DNA of 64,000 nucleotides from Streptomyces sp. NBC_00239 (GCF_036194065.1 NZ_CP108095.1:1116001-1180000), one strand, 5' to 3'. Shown: positions 15,719 to 24,703, counted from the first letter of the stretch. Numbers and translations are program-made. The notes: generated by a model from the letters alone, not told the origin.

Positions 15719-17368
15719 TCAGGCGGCGGGGCTGGGCTCGGTGGACGGGCGGGCGCGGTCGAGGATTGCCTCGGTGTCCACGCCCACCGGCAGCGTGCCG
15801 TACGCCCCGCCATGCTCACCCCCGAGCCGCGAAGCGCAGAACGCGTCGGCGACCGCCGCAGGCGCATGCCGCTGGAGCAGCGATCCCTGGAGCACCAGGG
15901 CCATCGTCTCGGTGATCTGCCGCGCCCGGTACTCCGCCTCGGCGGGGTCGGCGAGCTGCTTGTGCAGCCCGGCCACGGCCGCGTCCAGGTGCCGGTCGGC
16001 GCCCGCCGCCGACGCGGCCTCCGCGAAGAACGCCTCGACGGTCTCCGGCTGCCTGGCCATGGCGCGCAGCGCGTCGAGCGCGGCGACGTTGCCGGAGCCC
16101 TCCCAGATCGAGGACAGCGGGGCCTCCCGGTACAGCCGGGGCATGCCGGAGTCCTCGATGTAGCCGTTGCCGCCCAGGCATTCGAGCGCTTCGGCGGCGT
16201 GCCCGGGGGCGCGCTTGCACACCCAGTACTTCGTCACCGCCAGTCCGATCCGGCGCAGCAGCGCCTCGCCCTGGTCGCCGCGGACGACCCGGTCCGTGGC
16301 TCCGGCCAGGCGCAGCGCGACGGCCGTGGCGGCCTCGGATTCGAGTACGAGGTCGGCCAGCACGTTGCGCATCAGCGGCTGGTCGACGAGGGCCTTGCCG
16401 AAGGCGTGCCGGTGGGTGGCGTGGTGGACGGCGCGGACGGCGCCGAGGCGCAGGCCGGAGGCCCCGCCGAGCACGCAGTCGAGACGGGTCATGTTGACCA
16501 TCTCGATGATGGTGGCGACGCCGCGCCCCTCCTCCCCCACCAGGAGGCCGTAGGCCTCGTCGTACTCGATCTCGGCGGAGGCGTTGGAGCGGTTGCCGAG
16601 CTTGTCCTTGAGGCGCTGGAGGTGCAGGCGGTTGCGGCTGCCGTCGGGCAGGACGCGCGGCAGCAGGAAGCAGGACAGTCCGCCGGGTGCCTGGGCCAGG
16701 GTGAGGAAGACGTCCGACATGGGTGCGGAGGTGAACCACTTGTGGCCGGTCAGCCGGTAGCTGCCGTCCGCGGCCGGGATCGCCGTGGTGGTGTTGGCGC
16801 GTACGTCGGAGCCGCCCTGCTTCTCGGTCATCGACATGCCGGCGATCAGGCCCTGCTTGGTGTCGGGCCGGCGCAGGCCGAAGTCGTAGGTGCGGGAGGC
16901 GAGGAGCGGCTCCAGCCGGGCGGCGAGCTCCGGGGTGGCGCGCAGCGCCGGGACGGCCGCGTACGTCATGGAGACCGGGCAGGAGTGGCCGGCCTCGACC
17001 TGACCCCAGACCAGGAACTTCGCGGCGCGCGCGACGTGCGCGCCGGGGCGGTCGTCCGCCCAGGGCGCGGCGTGCAGACCGTGGGACACGGCCGTGCGCA
17101 TGAGTTCGTGCCAGTACGGGTGGAACTCGACCTCGTCGATGCGGTGGCCGTACCGGTCGTGGGTGCGCAGCACCGGCGGGTTCTCGTTGACCACGCGGCC
17201 CCAGTCGGCGGCCTGTTCGGAGCCCGCGAGGGTGCCGAGTTCGTGGAGCTCGGGCAGCGCCCAGCCGGCGCCCTCGCGGGAGACGGCCTCCAGCAGGGCG
17301 GGGTCGGCGGCGACGTCGTAACCGTGGTGCGGGGGCACCTGGTTGGTGACCTCATGCGTCTGCGGCAT
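15719..17368 (-). CDS. aidB: AidB-type acyl-CoA dehydrogenase family protein
   Basis: A 549-residue protein; ATG 17368 follows GGAGG by the usual distance, so the in-frame GTG at 17386 is not preferred. The motif MTEKQGGSDVRANTT and the C-terminal YIEDSGMPRLYREAPLSSIWEGSGNVAALD with LGGNGY are hallmarks of AidB, the FAD-dependent acyl-CoA dehydrogenase homologue induced in the E. coli adaptive response to alkylation. Its physiological substrate is unsettled; isovaleryl-CoA dehydrogenase activity and DNA-alkylator detoxification have both been proposed. The 5' end overlaps the 3' end of the TetR gene by 17 nt, so translation is probably coupled and both are controlled by the operator at 17974. 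Confidence 0.9.
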   Translation of the reverse strand: MPQTHEVTNQVPPHHGYDVAADPALLEAVSREGAGWALPELHELGTLAGSEQAADWGRVVNENPPVLRTHDRYGHRIDEVEFHPYWHELMRTAVSHGLHAAPWADDRPGAHVARAAKFLVWGQVEAGHSCPVSMTYAAVPALRATPELAARLEPLLASRTYDFGLRRPDTKQGLIAGMSMTEKQGGSDVRANTTTAIPAADGSYRLTGHKWFTSAPMSDVFLTLAQAPGGLSCFLLPRVLPDGSRNRLHLQRLKDKLGNRSNASAEIEYDEAYGLLVGEEGRGVATIIEMVNMTRLDCVLGGASGLRLGAVRAVHHATHRHAFGKALVDQPLMRNVLADLVLESEAATAVALRLAGATDRVVRGDQGEALLRRIGLAVTKYWVCKRAPGHAAEALECLGGNGYIEDSGMPRLYREAPLSSIWEGSGNVAALDALRAMARQPETVEAFFAEAASAAGADRHLDAAVAGLHKQLADPAEAEYRARQITETMALVLQGSLLQRHAPAAVADAFCASRLGGEHGGAYGTLPVGVDTEAILDRARPSTEPSPAA

Positions 17369-17966
17369 CGTGTCCTCCAAGGGCACGCAGGGTGAAGGTG
17401 ATCAGGCCGGGGATGACTTCGGCGGGGGCCGCGTCGCCGTCGGCGAGCGGTCCGACGAGCGCCTCGGCGATCGCGCCGACGAGTGCGGCGGCGGTCAGGT
17501 CGGGGGACTGCGGGGGCAGTTCGCCGGCGGCGACGCCCGCCGCGATCTGCCGGGCGTACACGTCGCGGAACGCCCGCCGGAAGACGAGGCGTTCGGTGTC
17601 GACGGCGGGGTCCGCGGGTTCGGCGAGCAGCGCGAAGGCGCGTCGGGGCGCCTGGAGCGCGCGGCCGGCGAAGATCTCCACGGCGGCGGCGACCCGCTGG
17701 GCGGCGGTGCCGGGGCGCTCCGCGGAGGCGGCCACCGCTTCGAGTTCCCGGGCCACCAGGGTGCGGAAGAGGGCGGCGGCCAGCTCGGACTTGCCGGAGA
17801 ACGTCTGGTAGACGCTGCCGGTGGAGATGCCCGCTTCGGCGGCGATCGCGGCGACCGAGCAGCCGGCGTACCCCTCGCGGGAGAGCAGGCGCACGGCGGC
17901 TTCCAGTACGTGGTCGCGGCGGGCGTCGAGGCGGGCCTGCACGGCCGGGGGGCGTCGGTAGGGCAT
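17352..17966 (-). CDS. TetR/AcrR family repressor of the aidB operon
   Basis: A 204-residue protein. The N-terminal HTH is clear: RDHVLEAAVRLLSREGYAGCSVAAIAAEAGISTGSVYQTFSGKSELAAAL (helices 1-4, about residues 18-66). The C-terminal ligand-binding half is helical and divergent. Its stop codon lies within the start of the aidB-like gene, so it is first gene of a two-gene operon and a near-certain autoregulator: a perfect 9-bp inverted repeat lies 8 bp upstream of its start. An acyl-CoA or alkylated metabolite is a plausible inducer, by analogy with TetR regulators of acyl-CoA dehydrogenases. Confidence 0.9.
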   Translation of the reverse strand: MPYRRPPAVQARLDARRDHVLEAAVRLLSREGYAGCSVAAIAAEAGISTGSVYQTFSGKSELAAALFRTLVARELEAVAASAERPGTAAQRVAAAVEIFAGRALQAPRRAFALLAEPADPAVDTERLVFRRAFRDVYARQIAAGVAAGELPPQSPDLTAAALVGAIAEALVGPLADGDAAPAEVIPGLITFTLRALGGHDAADA

Positions 17967-17973
17967 GGGAAGG

Positions 17974-18000
17974 ATTGAAGCACTGATTCACTGCTTCAAT
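17974..18000. promoter_or_regulatory. Palindromic TetR operator
   Basis: ATTGAAGCA (17974-17982) and TGCTTCAAT (17992-18000) form a perfect 9-bp inverted repeat with a 9-bp spacer, AT-rich against the background, 8 bp upstream of the TetR start. Size and symmetry match TetR operators. Confidence 0.75.
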
Positions 18001-18163
18001 CCAGACCCGGGTGGCGGCGGACTCCATGCCGGCGGCCGGTGATTGTGGCTGCGGCCGCCATGGGCAGCGGTCGGCCGCGGCCCTAGCCTCCCGGCAACTT
18101 CCCGTGTCGGTGACACGTGACCGCCCGACCGCCGAGCCCCCTCTCAGCCCCCGCGGAGGAACC

Positions 18164-19795
18164 ATGAGACCGTCGACCACCGGCCCGTTGCGCCGACTGG
18201 CAGCCGCCCTGCTGCTGGTCTGCTCGGCCGTGCTGCTGCCCGCGACCGGCGCCGCGGCAGCGGCTCAGGCACCGCCCGCGCCGGTGCCGGGCACCCTGCG
18301 GCCGTACGACATCAGTGGCGTGTACAGCGCCGGGATCTCCTCCGGCGGGTACATGGCCACCCAGCTGCACGTCGCGTACTCGGGCGTGTTCGGCGGCTCG
18401 GCCGCCTTCGCCTCCGGCCCGTACGACTGCGCGCAGAACAGCCTGGGGACCGCGCTCAACGCCTGCATGGACACCGTCCAGGACCTCCGGCTCGACCGGC
18501 TGGAGCAGCAGACCCGGCAGTGGTCGGCGCAGGGCCTGGTCGACCCGGTGGCCAACCTCGCCGGCGATCCCGTGTACGTCTTCAGCGGATCCGGCGACGC
18601 GACGGTGCGGCGCCCGGTCGCGGACGCGCTGGCCGGCTTCTACACCCGCTTCGGCGCGCGCGTGCGCTACGACAACACCACGGCCGCGGGGCACGCCTGG
18701 ATCAGCCCGCTCGGCCCGAACGCCTGCACCGTCACGCAGAGCCCCTACATCAACAACTGCGGCATCGACGCCGAACGCGACCTGCTGGGCCACCTGTTGG
18801 GTCCGGTCAGCGCCCCGAGCGGCACCCCCGGCGGCTCGCTGATCTCCTTCGACCAGAACCCGTACGTCCCCGGCGGTTCGGCGGCGGCCGTGTCCATGGG
18901 CGACAAGGGCTTCCTGTACGTGCCGTCGGGCTGCGCGTCCGGGGGCGGCGGCGCCTGCCGGCTCGTCGTGGCCCTGCACGGCTGCAAGCAGGGGTACGCG
19001 TACCAGGGGTTCGGCACCCGCTTCGTCGACCAGGCGTACCTCGACGAGTACGCCGACACCAACCGGCTGATCGTGCTCTACCCGCAGGCCGCACCGACGG
19101 CGACGCTGGACAACCCCAACGGCTGCTGGAACTGGTGGGGTTACCTCGGCGACTCGGCCTACGCCCGGCACGGCGGCCGGCAGATCGAGTCGGTCATGGC
19201 GATGGTACGGGCGCTGGGCGGCGGCGCTCCGCCGCCCGGGACGGGCCGGCTGGTCCTGCCGAGCCGCGACGCGGAGGACGGCTACGTCAAGGCCGCGGCG
19301 GACGGCTCCGGGGCGGCCGTCGGCACCTTGGAGGACGCGTACGGGCTGGCCGTCGGCCGCGGCAGCGACGGCGGGTTCAACCGGACCGTGCTGTCCTTCG
19401 ACACGTCCGGGGTACCGGCGGGCAAGGAGATCACCCGCGCCTACGTGACGGTCGCCCGGAGCAGCGGGTACGGGGACCCGTGGTCCTCGCCCGCCGGCAA
19501 CCGGCTGCTCGTGGACGCCCGGACGGGCTGCTTCGGCGGCTGCGCGCCGGAACCGGGCGACTGGGCGGCGGCGGCCACGGCGGCGGGCACCGCAGAGATC
19601 CCGGCGTTCTTCTCGGGCACGGCCGCGTCGGGCGACCTGTCGGCGGCGGGCCTCGCGGCGCTCAACCGGTCAGGCGTCACCCAGTTCCGCCTGCGCTTCG
19701 CCGCCGCCCAGACCGCGACTGCCTACGTCTTCACCAACCGCGACACCCCACCCACCCTGACCCTCGAATACCGCAACCCCCCGACGGCCGACTGA
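18164..19795 (+). CDS. Extracellular PHB depolymerase-like esterase with C-terminal DNRLRE-like domain
   Basis: A 543-residue secreted protein; ATG 18164 follows GGAGGA. Residues 1-34 are the signal peptide. The catalytic domain (about residues 45-360) has the lipase box Gly57-Ile-Ser59-Ser-Gly61 in YSAGISSGGYMATQ close to the N-terminus, Asp in FSGSGDATVRRP and His in TAAGHAWISP, as in type 2 poly(3-hydroxybutyrate) depolymerases and related feruloyl esterases; the LVVALHGCKQG motif is the oxyanion-hole region. From about residue 366 a beta-sandwich of DNRLRE type (RDAEDGYVKAA...NRTVLSFDTSGVP) probably mediates binding to polymer or wall. The polymer substrate is not proven by sequence. Confidence 0.85.
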   Translation: MRPSTTGPLRRLAAALLLVCSAVLLPATGAAAAAQAPPAPVPGTLRPYDISGVYSAGISSGGYMATQLHVAYSGVFGGSAAFASGPYDCAQNSLGTALNACMDTVQDLRLDRLEQQTRQWSAQGLVDPVANLAGDPVYVFSGSGDATVRRPVADALAGFYTRFGARVRYDNTTAAGHAWISPLGPNACTVTQSPYINNCGIDAERDLLGHLLGPVSAPSGTPGGSLISFDQNPYVPGGSAAAVSMGDKGFLYVPSGCASGGGGACRLVVALHGCKQGYAYQGFGTRFVDQAYLDEYADTNRLIVLYPQAAPTATLDNPNGCWNWWGYLGDSAYARHGGRQIESVMAMVRALGGGAPPPGTGRLVLPSRDAEDGYVKAAADGSGAAVGTLEDAYGLAVGRGSDGGFNRTVLSFDTSGVPAGKEITRAYVTVARSSGYGDPWSSPAGNRLLVDARTGCFGGCAPEPGDWAAAATAAGTAEIPAFFSGTAASGDLSAAGLAALNRSGVTQFRLRFAAAQTATAYVFTNRDTPPTLTLEYRNPPTAD

Positions 19796-19809
19796 CCCCG
19801 CGCACCCTC

Positions 19810-19941
19810 CAGCCCCTCCGGCCCAGCCCCGCCGACGCCCTCGCGGGCAATCCCAGCCCCTCCGGCCCAGCCCCGCCGACGCCCTCGCGGGCAATCCCAG
19901 CCCCTCCGGCCCAGCCCCGCCGACGCCCTCGCGGGCAATCC
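19810..19941. repeat. Three perfect 44-bp tandem repeats
   Basis: Units begin with CAGCCCCTCCGG at 19810, 19854 and 19898 and are identical over 44 bp; a fourth start at 19942 is the left arm of the palindromic element that follows. The arrangement suggests repeated slippage duplication anchored on the element's arm. Confidence 0.9.
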
Positions 19942-20056
19942 CAGCCCCTCCGGCGTTTGAGGAGCGGGTCCGGGCGGAGCCCGGTGCCCGGCGCCAGCCG
20001 GGTTGCTCGTTGGGGCTCCGCCCCAAACCCCGCGCCTCAAACGCCGGCGAGGCTGG
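19940..20056. repeat. 117-bp palindromic intergenic element, copy 2 (inverted)
   Basis: Arms at 19940-19968 and 20028-20056 match those of copy 1 with a few changes (CTCC for CTCG, GAGCG for GCGCG). The interior is the reverse complement order of copy 1, so this copy is inverted. Same length, 117 bp. It follows the esterase gene. Confidence 0.88.
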
Positions 20057-20235
20057 AAGTTGCGCCCCAGGGCACCGGCAAGGCTGGAAGTTGCCCCCGG
20101 GCACCGGCAAGGCTGGAGGTTGCGCCCACGGCATCGGCGGGGCTGGGGATTGCACCCCGGGACACCGGCAAGGCCCGGGAGTTGCACCCCAGGACACCGG
20201 CAAGGCCCGGGAGTTGCACCCCACGGCACCGGAGG
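20057..20235. repeat. Degenerate tandem repeats of about 26-33 bp
   Basis: At least six copies of GGCACCGGCAAGGC(T/C)(G)GGAGTTGC-like units follow the palindromic element. Each resembles the outer tip of the element arm (GGCGAGGCTGG) plus a short tail. The tract ends about 100 bp before the LacI gene and holds no gene. Confidence 0.75.
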
Positions 20236-20342
20236 GGCTCGGGGCGCGCGCCCGGGTGGCGGTGGGATGGGGGGCGGTTTGTCGGGGGGTTACGCTGACG
20301 GGGGCCGAGTGGCCGTCCGCGGAACTCGCGTGAGGAGCGCCC

Positions 20343-21446
20343 GTGCCCGAACAGCTCACCGGGAGCCGCCCGACCCTGGAGGCCGTCGCGGCACGCGCAG
20401 GCGTGTCCCGGGCCACCGCCTCCCGCGTGGTCAACGGCGGCGAGGGCGTCCGCGCCCCCCTCGTGGACAAGGTCCGCGACGCCATCCGCGAACTCGGCTA
20501 CGTCCCCAACCACGCCGCCCGCACCCTCGTCACGCGACGCACCGACGCCATCGCGGTGATCATCGCCGAGCCTGAGACGCGGATCTTCTCCGATCCGTTC
20601 TTCTCCCGCCAGATACGCGGCATCAGCAAGGAACTCACCGCGCACGACACCCAGTTGGTGCTGCTGCTGGTGGAGGACCGGGGAGACTACGAACGGATCG
20701 AGCGCTACCTGGCCGGCGGCCATGTCGACGGCGCCCTCGCCTTCTCCCTGCACACCGACGACCCGCTGCCCGCGATCACCCGCCGCATCGGCCTGCCCAC
20801 CGTCTACGGCGGCCGGCCCGGCTGGACAACCGACGCCGGCAGCGGCGAAGGCGCGGGCAACAGCACAGGCACCGGCACCGGCACCGGGCCGCACGACGTC
20901 GTCGCGTACGTCGACGCCGACAACCGGGGCGGCGCCCGGGAGGCCGTGCGGCACCTGCTGGAGCGGGGGCGGCAGCGGATCGCGCACATCGCCGGCCCGC
21001 TCGACCAGACTTCGGCGGTCGACCGGCTCGCCGGCTACCGTGACGAACTGCCGGACCATGAGCCCGAGTTGGTCGCAGAGGGCGATTTCACCGCGGCGGG
21101 CGGGGCCCGCGCGATGGCGGAGCTGCTGGACCGGCGCCCCCGACTCGACGCGGTGTTCGCCGCGAACGACCTGATGGCGACGGGTGCGCTGCGGGTGCTC
21201 CGGGAGCGCGGCCGGACCGTCCCCGACGACGTGGCGGTGGTGGGTTTCGACGACGCCCAGGCCGTGGCGGAGGCCGCCGATCCGCCGCTGACGACCGTGC
21301 GCCAGGACGTCGAGGGCATGGGCCGCCTGATGGCCCGCCTGCTCCTGCGGACCCTCCGCCCGACCGACGCCCCGACCGACGCCCCGGCCCCGCCCCCCAC
21401 CCCGGTGATCACGCCCACCGTCCTGGTCCGGCGCGCCTCCGCCTGA
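20343..21446 (+). CDS. LacI family transcriptional regulator
   Basis: A 367-residue protein with a GTG start after GAGGAG. The HTH and hinge are clear at residues 11-60 (TLEAVAARAGVSRATASRVVNGGEGV ... ELGYVPNHAARTLVTRRT). The periplasmic-binding-like sensor domain follows, with FFSRQIRGISKELTAHDTQLVLL, VVAYVDADNRGGAREAV and the signature VFAANDLMATGALRVLRERGRTVPDDVAVVGFDD. An unusual Gly/Ser/Thr insert (GSGEGAGNSTGTGTGTG) interrupts the sensor domain near residue 168. Neighbouring genes do not include sugar transport, so its target is likely elsewhere. Family assignment is firm. Confidence 0.93.
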   Translation: MPEQLTGSRPTLEAVAARAGVSRATASRVVNGGEGVRAPLVDKVRDAIRELGYVPNHAARTLVTRRTDAIAVIIAEPETRIFSDPFFSRQIRGISKELTAHDTQLVLLLVEDRGDYERIERYLAGGHVDGALAFSLHTDDPLPAITRRIGLPTVYGGRPGWTTDAGSGEGAGNSTGTGTGTGPHDVVAYVDADNRGGAREAVRHLLERGRQRIAHIAGPLDQTSAVDRLAGYRDELPDHEPELVAEGDFTAAGGARAMAELLDRRPRLDAVFAANDLMATGALRVLRERGRTVPDDVAVVGFDDAQAVAEAADPPLTTVRQDVEGMGRLMARLLLRTLRPTDAPTDAPAPPPTPVITPTVLVRRASA

Positions 21447-21467
21447 CGAGGCGCGCCGGGTGAGCCG

Positions 21468-23318
21468 TCAGGAGGCGGGGGCGTCCTTGGACTCGACGCG
21501 GTGCCAGGCGGCCGCGAACAGCTCGGGGAGGGTGGCGACCGGCAGCGGCATCCCGGTGACCTCGGTGCCGTCGGCGGTCAGCCGGGCGCCGTGCAGCTCG
21601 GCCTTCCAGCACTCCATCGGCGGCAGCGGCTTGGCCGCCCGCGCCCAGGGCCCCGGCAGGAAGACACCGCGGCCGGCCCGTGGCCGCTTGTCCTCGACGA
21701 CCAGGCCGCGCTCCAGCAGCGCCGCGACCGCGGCCCGGTGGCGGGCGGGCGGCCAGCCGTTCCAGCGGCGGACGTTGCGGTCCGAGGGGGTCGCGAGGGC
21801 CAGCAGCTGCAGGTAGAGCGTCGCCGGGTCCTCGGCGAGGCCGAGCCGCTCCGCCGCCTCGCGGACCAGCTCCGGCACGCAGGCGCGCGGGTCGGACTCG
21901 TACCGCCCGGGCGGCAGTGCGTCGGCCTCGATCCGGGCCGTCATGCGCGCGCACGCCGGGCCGTCGAGCCAGTCGCCGCGGGCGTCGGCCCGGGACCGGT
22001 ACGGGCCGTGGGCGAGCGCGCCGGACAGCAGCCGGGCCGGTGAATCCCGCCGCCGCACCGTCGCCCGCAGCACCCGTAGGGCCTCGGGGACGCCTGCGCG
22101 CACCGGGTCGCCCGCGGGCAGGTCCGCGTACGCCCACGGGACGGCGGTGACGAGGGTGTCGAGGAGCCGCTCGGCGTCGTGTTCGGTCTTCACGTCCCAG
22201 ACGGTGAAGAGCCGGGTGTCACGCGTGGGGCGGGGCCACAGGTTCAGGTCGGCGCAGCCGGGCAGCGGGGCCGAGGCCGGCTGGAGGAACAGGCTGCACA
22301 CGTCGGCCGCCGGGTACGGGGCCTCCAGGGCCAGGGCCGCCTCGTGGGTCGCGCGGGGCGCCGGTACGCGTCCACCGCGCTGGGCGTGCCAGGCGTCGGC
22401 GGTGCGGGCCGCGACGCGGCGCAGCCCGCCGGGTTCCCACAGGTCGGCCGGGTCGTCGGGGAGCACGTCCGCGAGCAGGGCGAGCCGGTCCTGGCCCTGC
22501 AGCGGGCCGAGTTCCCGGCGGGCGTCCTCGACCTCGGCCGTCTTGAGTCCGAGGGCCGCCCGCTCGTCGGGGTCGAGGTAGGGGATGACGTAGCTGCCGG
22601 TGCCGGGGTTTCCGGACAGGGTGAGGGCGGCTGCTCCGCGGCTCATGCCGGTGGCACCGGCGAGGTCCTCGACGGCGGCCGGGTCCCAGGGCAGCGGCCC
22701 GCGCTCGCGGACCAGCGCCACCAGCCGCCTCAGCTGGTGCGGGGTGCCCCAGACGCCCGGGGCGACGCGCGCCGCCTCGTGTCCCGGCCGCGGCACGGCC
22801 TCCTCGCCCGGCCGCGGCGGGGGCTCCTCGCCCGTCCATGCCTGCAGGTAGCGGCGGGTGCCGTCGATCGGCCAGTACGTGGCCACGGTCGTGCCGCGCG
22901 CGTCCCGTACGCCCCAGGGCAGTTCGGGCTGCGCGACGACGCCGGTGCGGAACCGGTAGGCGGGGTCCGCGAAGGGGCTTTCCGCCCACATCTCCAGCAG
23001 GTTGAGCAGTACGTCGCGGCGGGGCGGGCGGGTCGAGGGGGCGGCGGCGCGCAGGGCGAGCAGGCCGGTCCTTCCGATGAACCCCGTCCAGGAGCCCTCG
23101 CCGGCCGGCCGCGGCCCGTCCTCGCCGGCGGCCGGCTCCCATGTGCCCGCGAGGTAGCGGCCGGTGCGCTCGATGCCGCGCAGCGCGTCGTGGTACCAGA
23201 CCCCTTGGCCGCCGATCAGGCCCTGCAGCGCCGCGGTGACCGCGAAGCCCCGGTCGCCCCATCCCTGCGTGTTCCACTCGGCCGCGATCCACTCGCCCGT
23301 GCCGTCGTTCTCGATCAT
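21468..23318 (-). CDS. Conserved hypothetical protein, possibly DNA-binding
   Basis: A 616-residue protein of no recognised family. ATG 23318 follows AGGATG; an upstream frame to 23441 is Arg/Pro-rich and not credible. It has no signal peptide. A stretch near the middle (LRRLVALVRERGPLPWDPAAVEDLAGATGMSRGAAALTLSG) resembles a winged-helix or HTH, and another (RNVRRWNGWPPARHRAAVAALLERGLVVEDKRPRAGRGVFLPGPW) resembles the winged-helix end of MolR-like Streptomyces proteins, so a regulator or scaffold is possible. It lies downstream of an RNase HI gene on the same strand with a 157-bp gap and may be in the same transcript. Confidence 0.7.
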   Translation of the reverse strand: MIENDGTGEWIAAEWNTQGWGDRGFAVTAALQGLIGGQGVWYHDALRGIERTGRYLAGTWEPAAGEDGPRPAGEGSWTGFIGRTGLLALRAAAPSTRPPRRDVLLNLLEMWAESPFADPAYRFRTGVVAQPELPWGVRDARGTTVATYWPIDGTRRYLQAWTGEEPPPRPGEEAVPRPGHEAARVAPGVWGTPHQLRRLVALVRERGPLPWDPAAVEDLAGATGMSRGAAALTLSGNPGTGSYVIPYLDPDERAALGLKTAEVEDARRELGPLQGQDRLALLADVLPDDPADLWEPGGLRRVAARTADAWHAQRGGRVPAPRATHEAALALEAPYPAADVCSLFLQPASAPLPGCADLNLWPRPTRDTRLFTVWDVKTEHDAERLLDTLVTAVPWAYADLPAGDPVRAGVPEALRVLRATVRRRDSPARLLSGALAHGPYRSRADARGDWLDGPACARMTARIEADALPPGRYESDPRACVPELVREAAERLGLAEDPATLYLQLLALATPSDRNVRRWNGWPPARHRAAVAALLERGLVVEDKRPRAGRGVFLPGPWARAAKPLPPMECWKAELHGARLTADGTEVTGMPLPVATLPELFAAAWHRVESKDAPAS

Positions 23319-23475
23319 GCGTTCATCCTGGCGTACGCCACTGACAGGCGACGCCGGGGCCGGGGGCCGGGGCCTGACGGACGGTCGGGGGGCGCGTCCG
23401 CGTACGCACGCGCCTCCCCGTGCAGGCGCCTTCCCGCGCACGCGCCTCCCCCGCGCGCTTGCCGGGCGCGCGTAC

Positions 23476-24228
23476 TCAGGCGGGGGCGGCGCCGGGGGCG
23501 GTGGTGCGGCACTCCGGGTGTCCCCAGCGGGTGCCGAGCTTGGCGATCAGCTCGCCGACCGCGTACGGCTTCCCGCAGGGGCAGGTGCCGCGGAACTTCG
23601 CCTTGATCGTCCGCGATCCGGAAGCGGAACCGGAGCCCGACCCGGAAGCGGAACCCGAGCCCGAGGCCGCGCCGGCCGCGGGGCCCTTGCGCGCGGGGGC
23701 GCCGGACTTCCGCGGCGCCGGGGCGCTGCGGCCGGGGTCGGGCACCGGGATGCCGGCGGTGCCGTGCGCGGTGCCGGCGGCCTGCTGGCTGACGGCCGCG
23801 TCGCTGGCTGCCTGGTCGGCGATGGCGTTGAGGTGGTCGCCGTCCTCGCGGTGGGCCGGTACGTACCGGAACTCGACGTCGCGGTCGGCCAGCAGCTCGT
23901 CGATGCGCTCGACGAGCTCCCGGTTGGCGACCGGCTTGCCGGCCGCCGTCTTCCAGCCGTTGCGCTTCCAGTTCGGCAGCCACTGGGTGACCGCCTTCAT
24001 GGCGTACTGGGAGTCCATCCGCACTTCGAGGGCGGTCCCGGCCGCCACCGACTCCAACAGGCGCTGGAGTGCGGTGAGTTCGCCGATGTTGTTGGTGGCG
24101 TGGCCCAGCGGGCCGGCCTCCCAGCGCTCGGGGCGGCCCTCGGCGTCCGCGATGACCCACGCCCATCCGGCGGGACCGGGGTTCCCCTTGGCCGCCCCGT
24201 CGCAGGCGGCAATGATGCGATCAGACAT
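23476..24228 (-). CDS. rnhA: Ribonuclease HI with C-terminal zinc-finger-like domain
   Basis: A 250-residue protein. Residues 1-145 are an RNase H fold with the full metal-binding set Asp10 (ACDGAAKGNPGPAGW), Glu50 (NNIGELTAL), Asp72 (VRMDSQYAMKAV) and Asp138 (AIADQAA), plus His126; it cleaves RNA in RNA-DNA hybrids. A Gly/Ser-Ala linker with repeated SGSGSAS units follows, then a 40-residue C-terminal domain with CPCGKPY and GHPEC, a possible zinc ribbon that may help substrate binding or targeting. Fourteen nt separate it from the upstream SnoaL-like gene, so the two are co-transcribed. Confidence 0.92.
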   Translation of the reverse strand: MSDRIIAACDGAAKGNPGPAGWAWVIADAEGRPERWEAGPLGHATNNIGELTALQRLLESVAAGTALEVRMDSQYAMKAVTQWLPNWKRNGWKTAAGKPVANRELVERIDELLADRDVEFRYVPAHREDGDHLNAIADQAASDAAVSQQAAGTAHGTAGIPVPDPGRSAPAPRKSGAPARKGPAAGAASGSGSASGSGSGSASGSRTIKAKFRGTCPCGKPYAVGELIAKLGTRWGHPECRTTAPGAAPA

Positions 24229-24242
24229 CCCCCGATCATGCC

Positions 24243-24686
24243 CTACCCGTGCGGCCCCGGCGCCGGGACAAGACCCGCGGCGGCCAGGCCCTCCAGGACC
24301 GCCTCGCCGAGGGCGTGCACGGCGGACTGCGGGCGCACCATCACGGTGAACTCCTTGATCCGGCCGTCGTCGTCGAAGTGCAGCAGGTCGATGCCGTGGA
24401 TCTGCCTGCCGTTGACCGCCGCGCGGAAGAGCAGCACCTCCGAGGGCGCCTCTTTGCCGTCGGCGCTGGTCTCGGCGGCGCCGTCGTAGTGCCCGACGTA
24501 GCGGAAGTCCTCGAAGATCCGCAACAGGACTCCGAAGAGGCCCAGCACCATCGGCTTGCCTTCGAAGGGCGTGAACTTCACCGGGCTGTAGAGGCGGATG
24601 TCGTCGGTGAACAGGTCGTCCAGCGCGGTGAGGTCGCGGTTCTCGACGGCGGCCCGGAAGCGGTCCGCGGCGGTCGCTGTGGTCAT
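24243..24686 (-). CDS. SnoaL-like/NTF2-fold protein
   Basis: A 147-residue protein; ATG 24686 is preceded by GGGGAG. The pattern RFRAAVENRDLTALDDLFTDDIRLYSPV ... FRYVGHYDG ... NGRQIHGIDLLHFDDDGRIKEFTVMVRP is that of small SnoaL-like polyketide-cyclase/limonene-epoxide-hydrolase-fold proteins. These bind small hydrophobic ligands; no substrate can be inferred. It is divergent from the PadR gene and shares its operator region, so PadR may control it. Confidence 0.85.
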   Translation of the reverse strand: MTTATAADRFRAAVENRDLTALDDLFTDDIRLYSPVKFTPFEGKPMVLGLFGVLLRIFEDFRYVGHYDGAAETSADGKEAPSEVLLFRAAVNGRQIHGIDLLHFDDDGRIKEFTVMVRPQSAVHALGEAVLEGLAAAGLVPAPGPHG

Positions 24687-24703
24687 GGCGTCTCCCCCTG
24701 CAC

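Noticed and set aside
19810..20235. Tandem repeats as a CRISPR array
   Set aside because: Units are contiguous with no unique spacers, and no cas genes are in the window.
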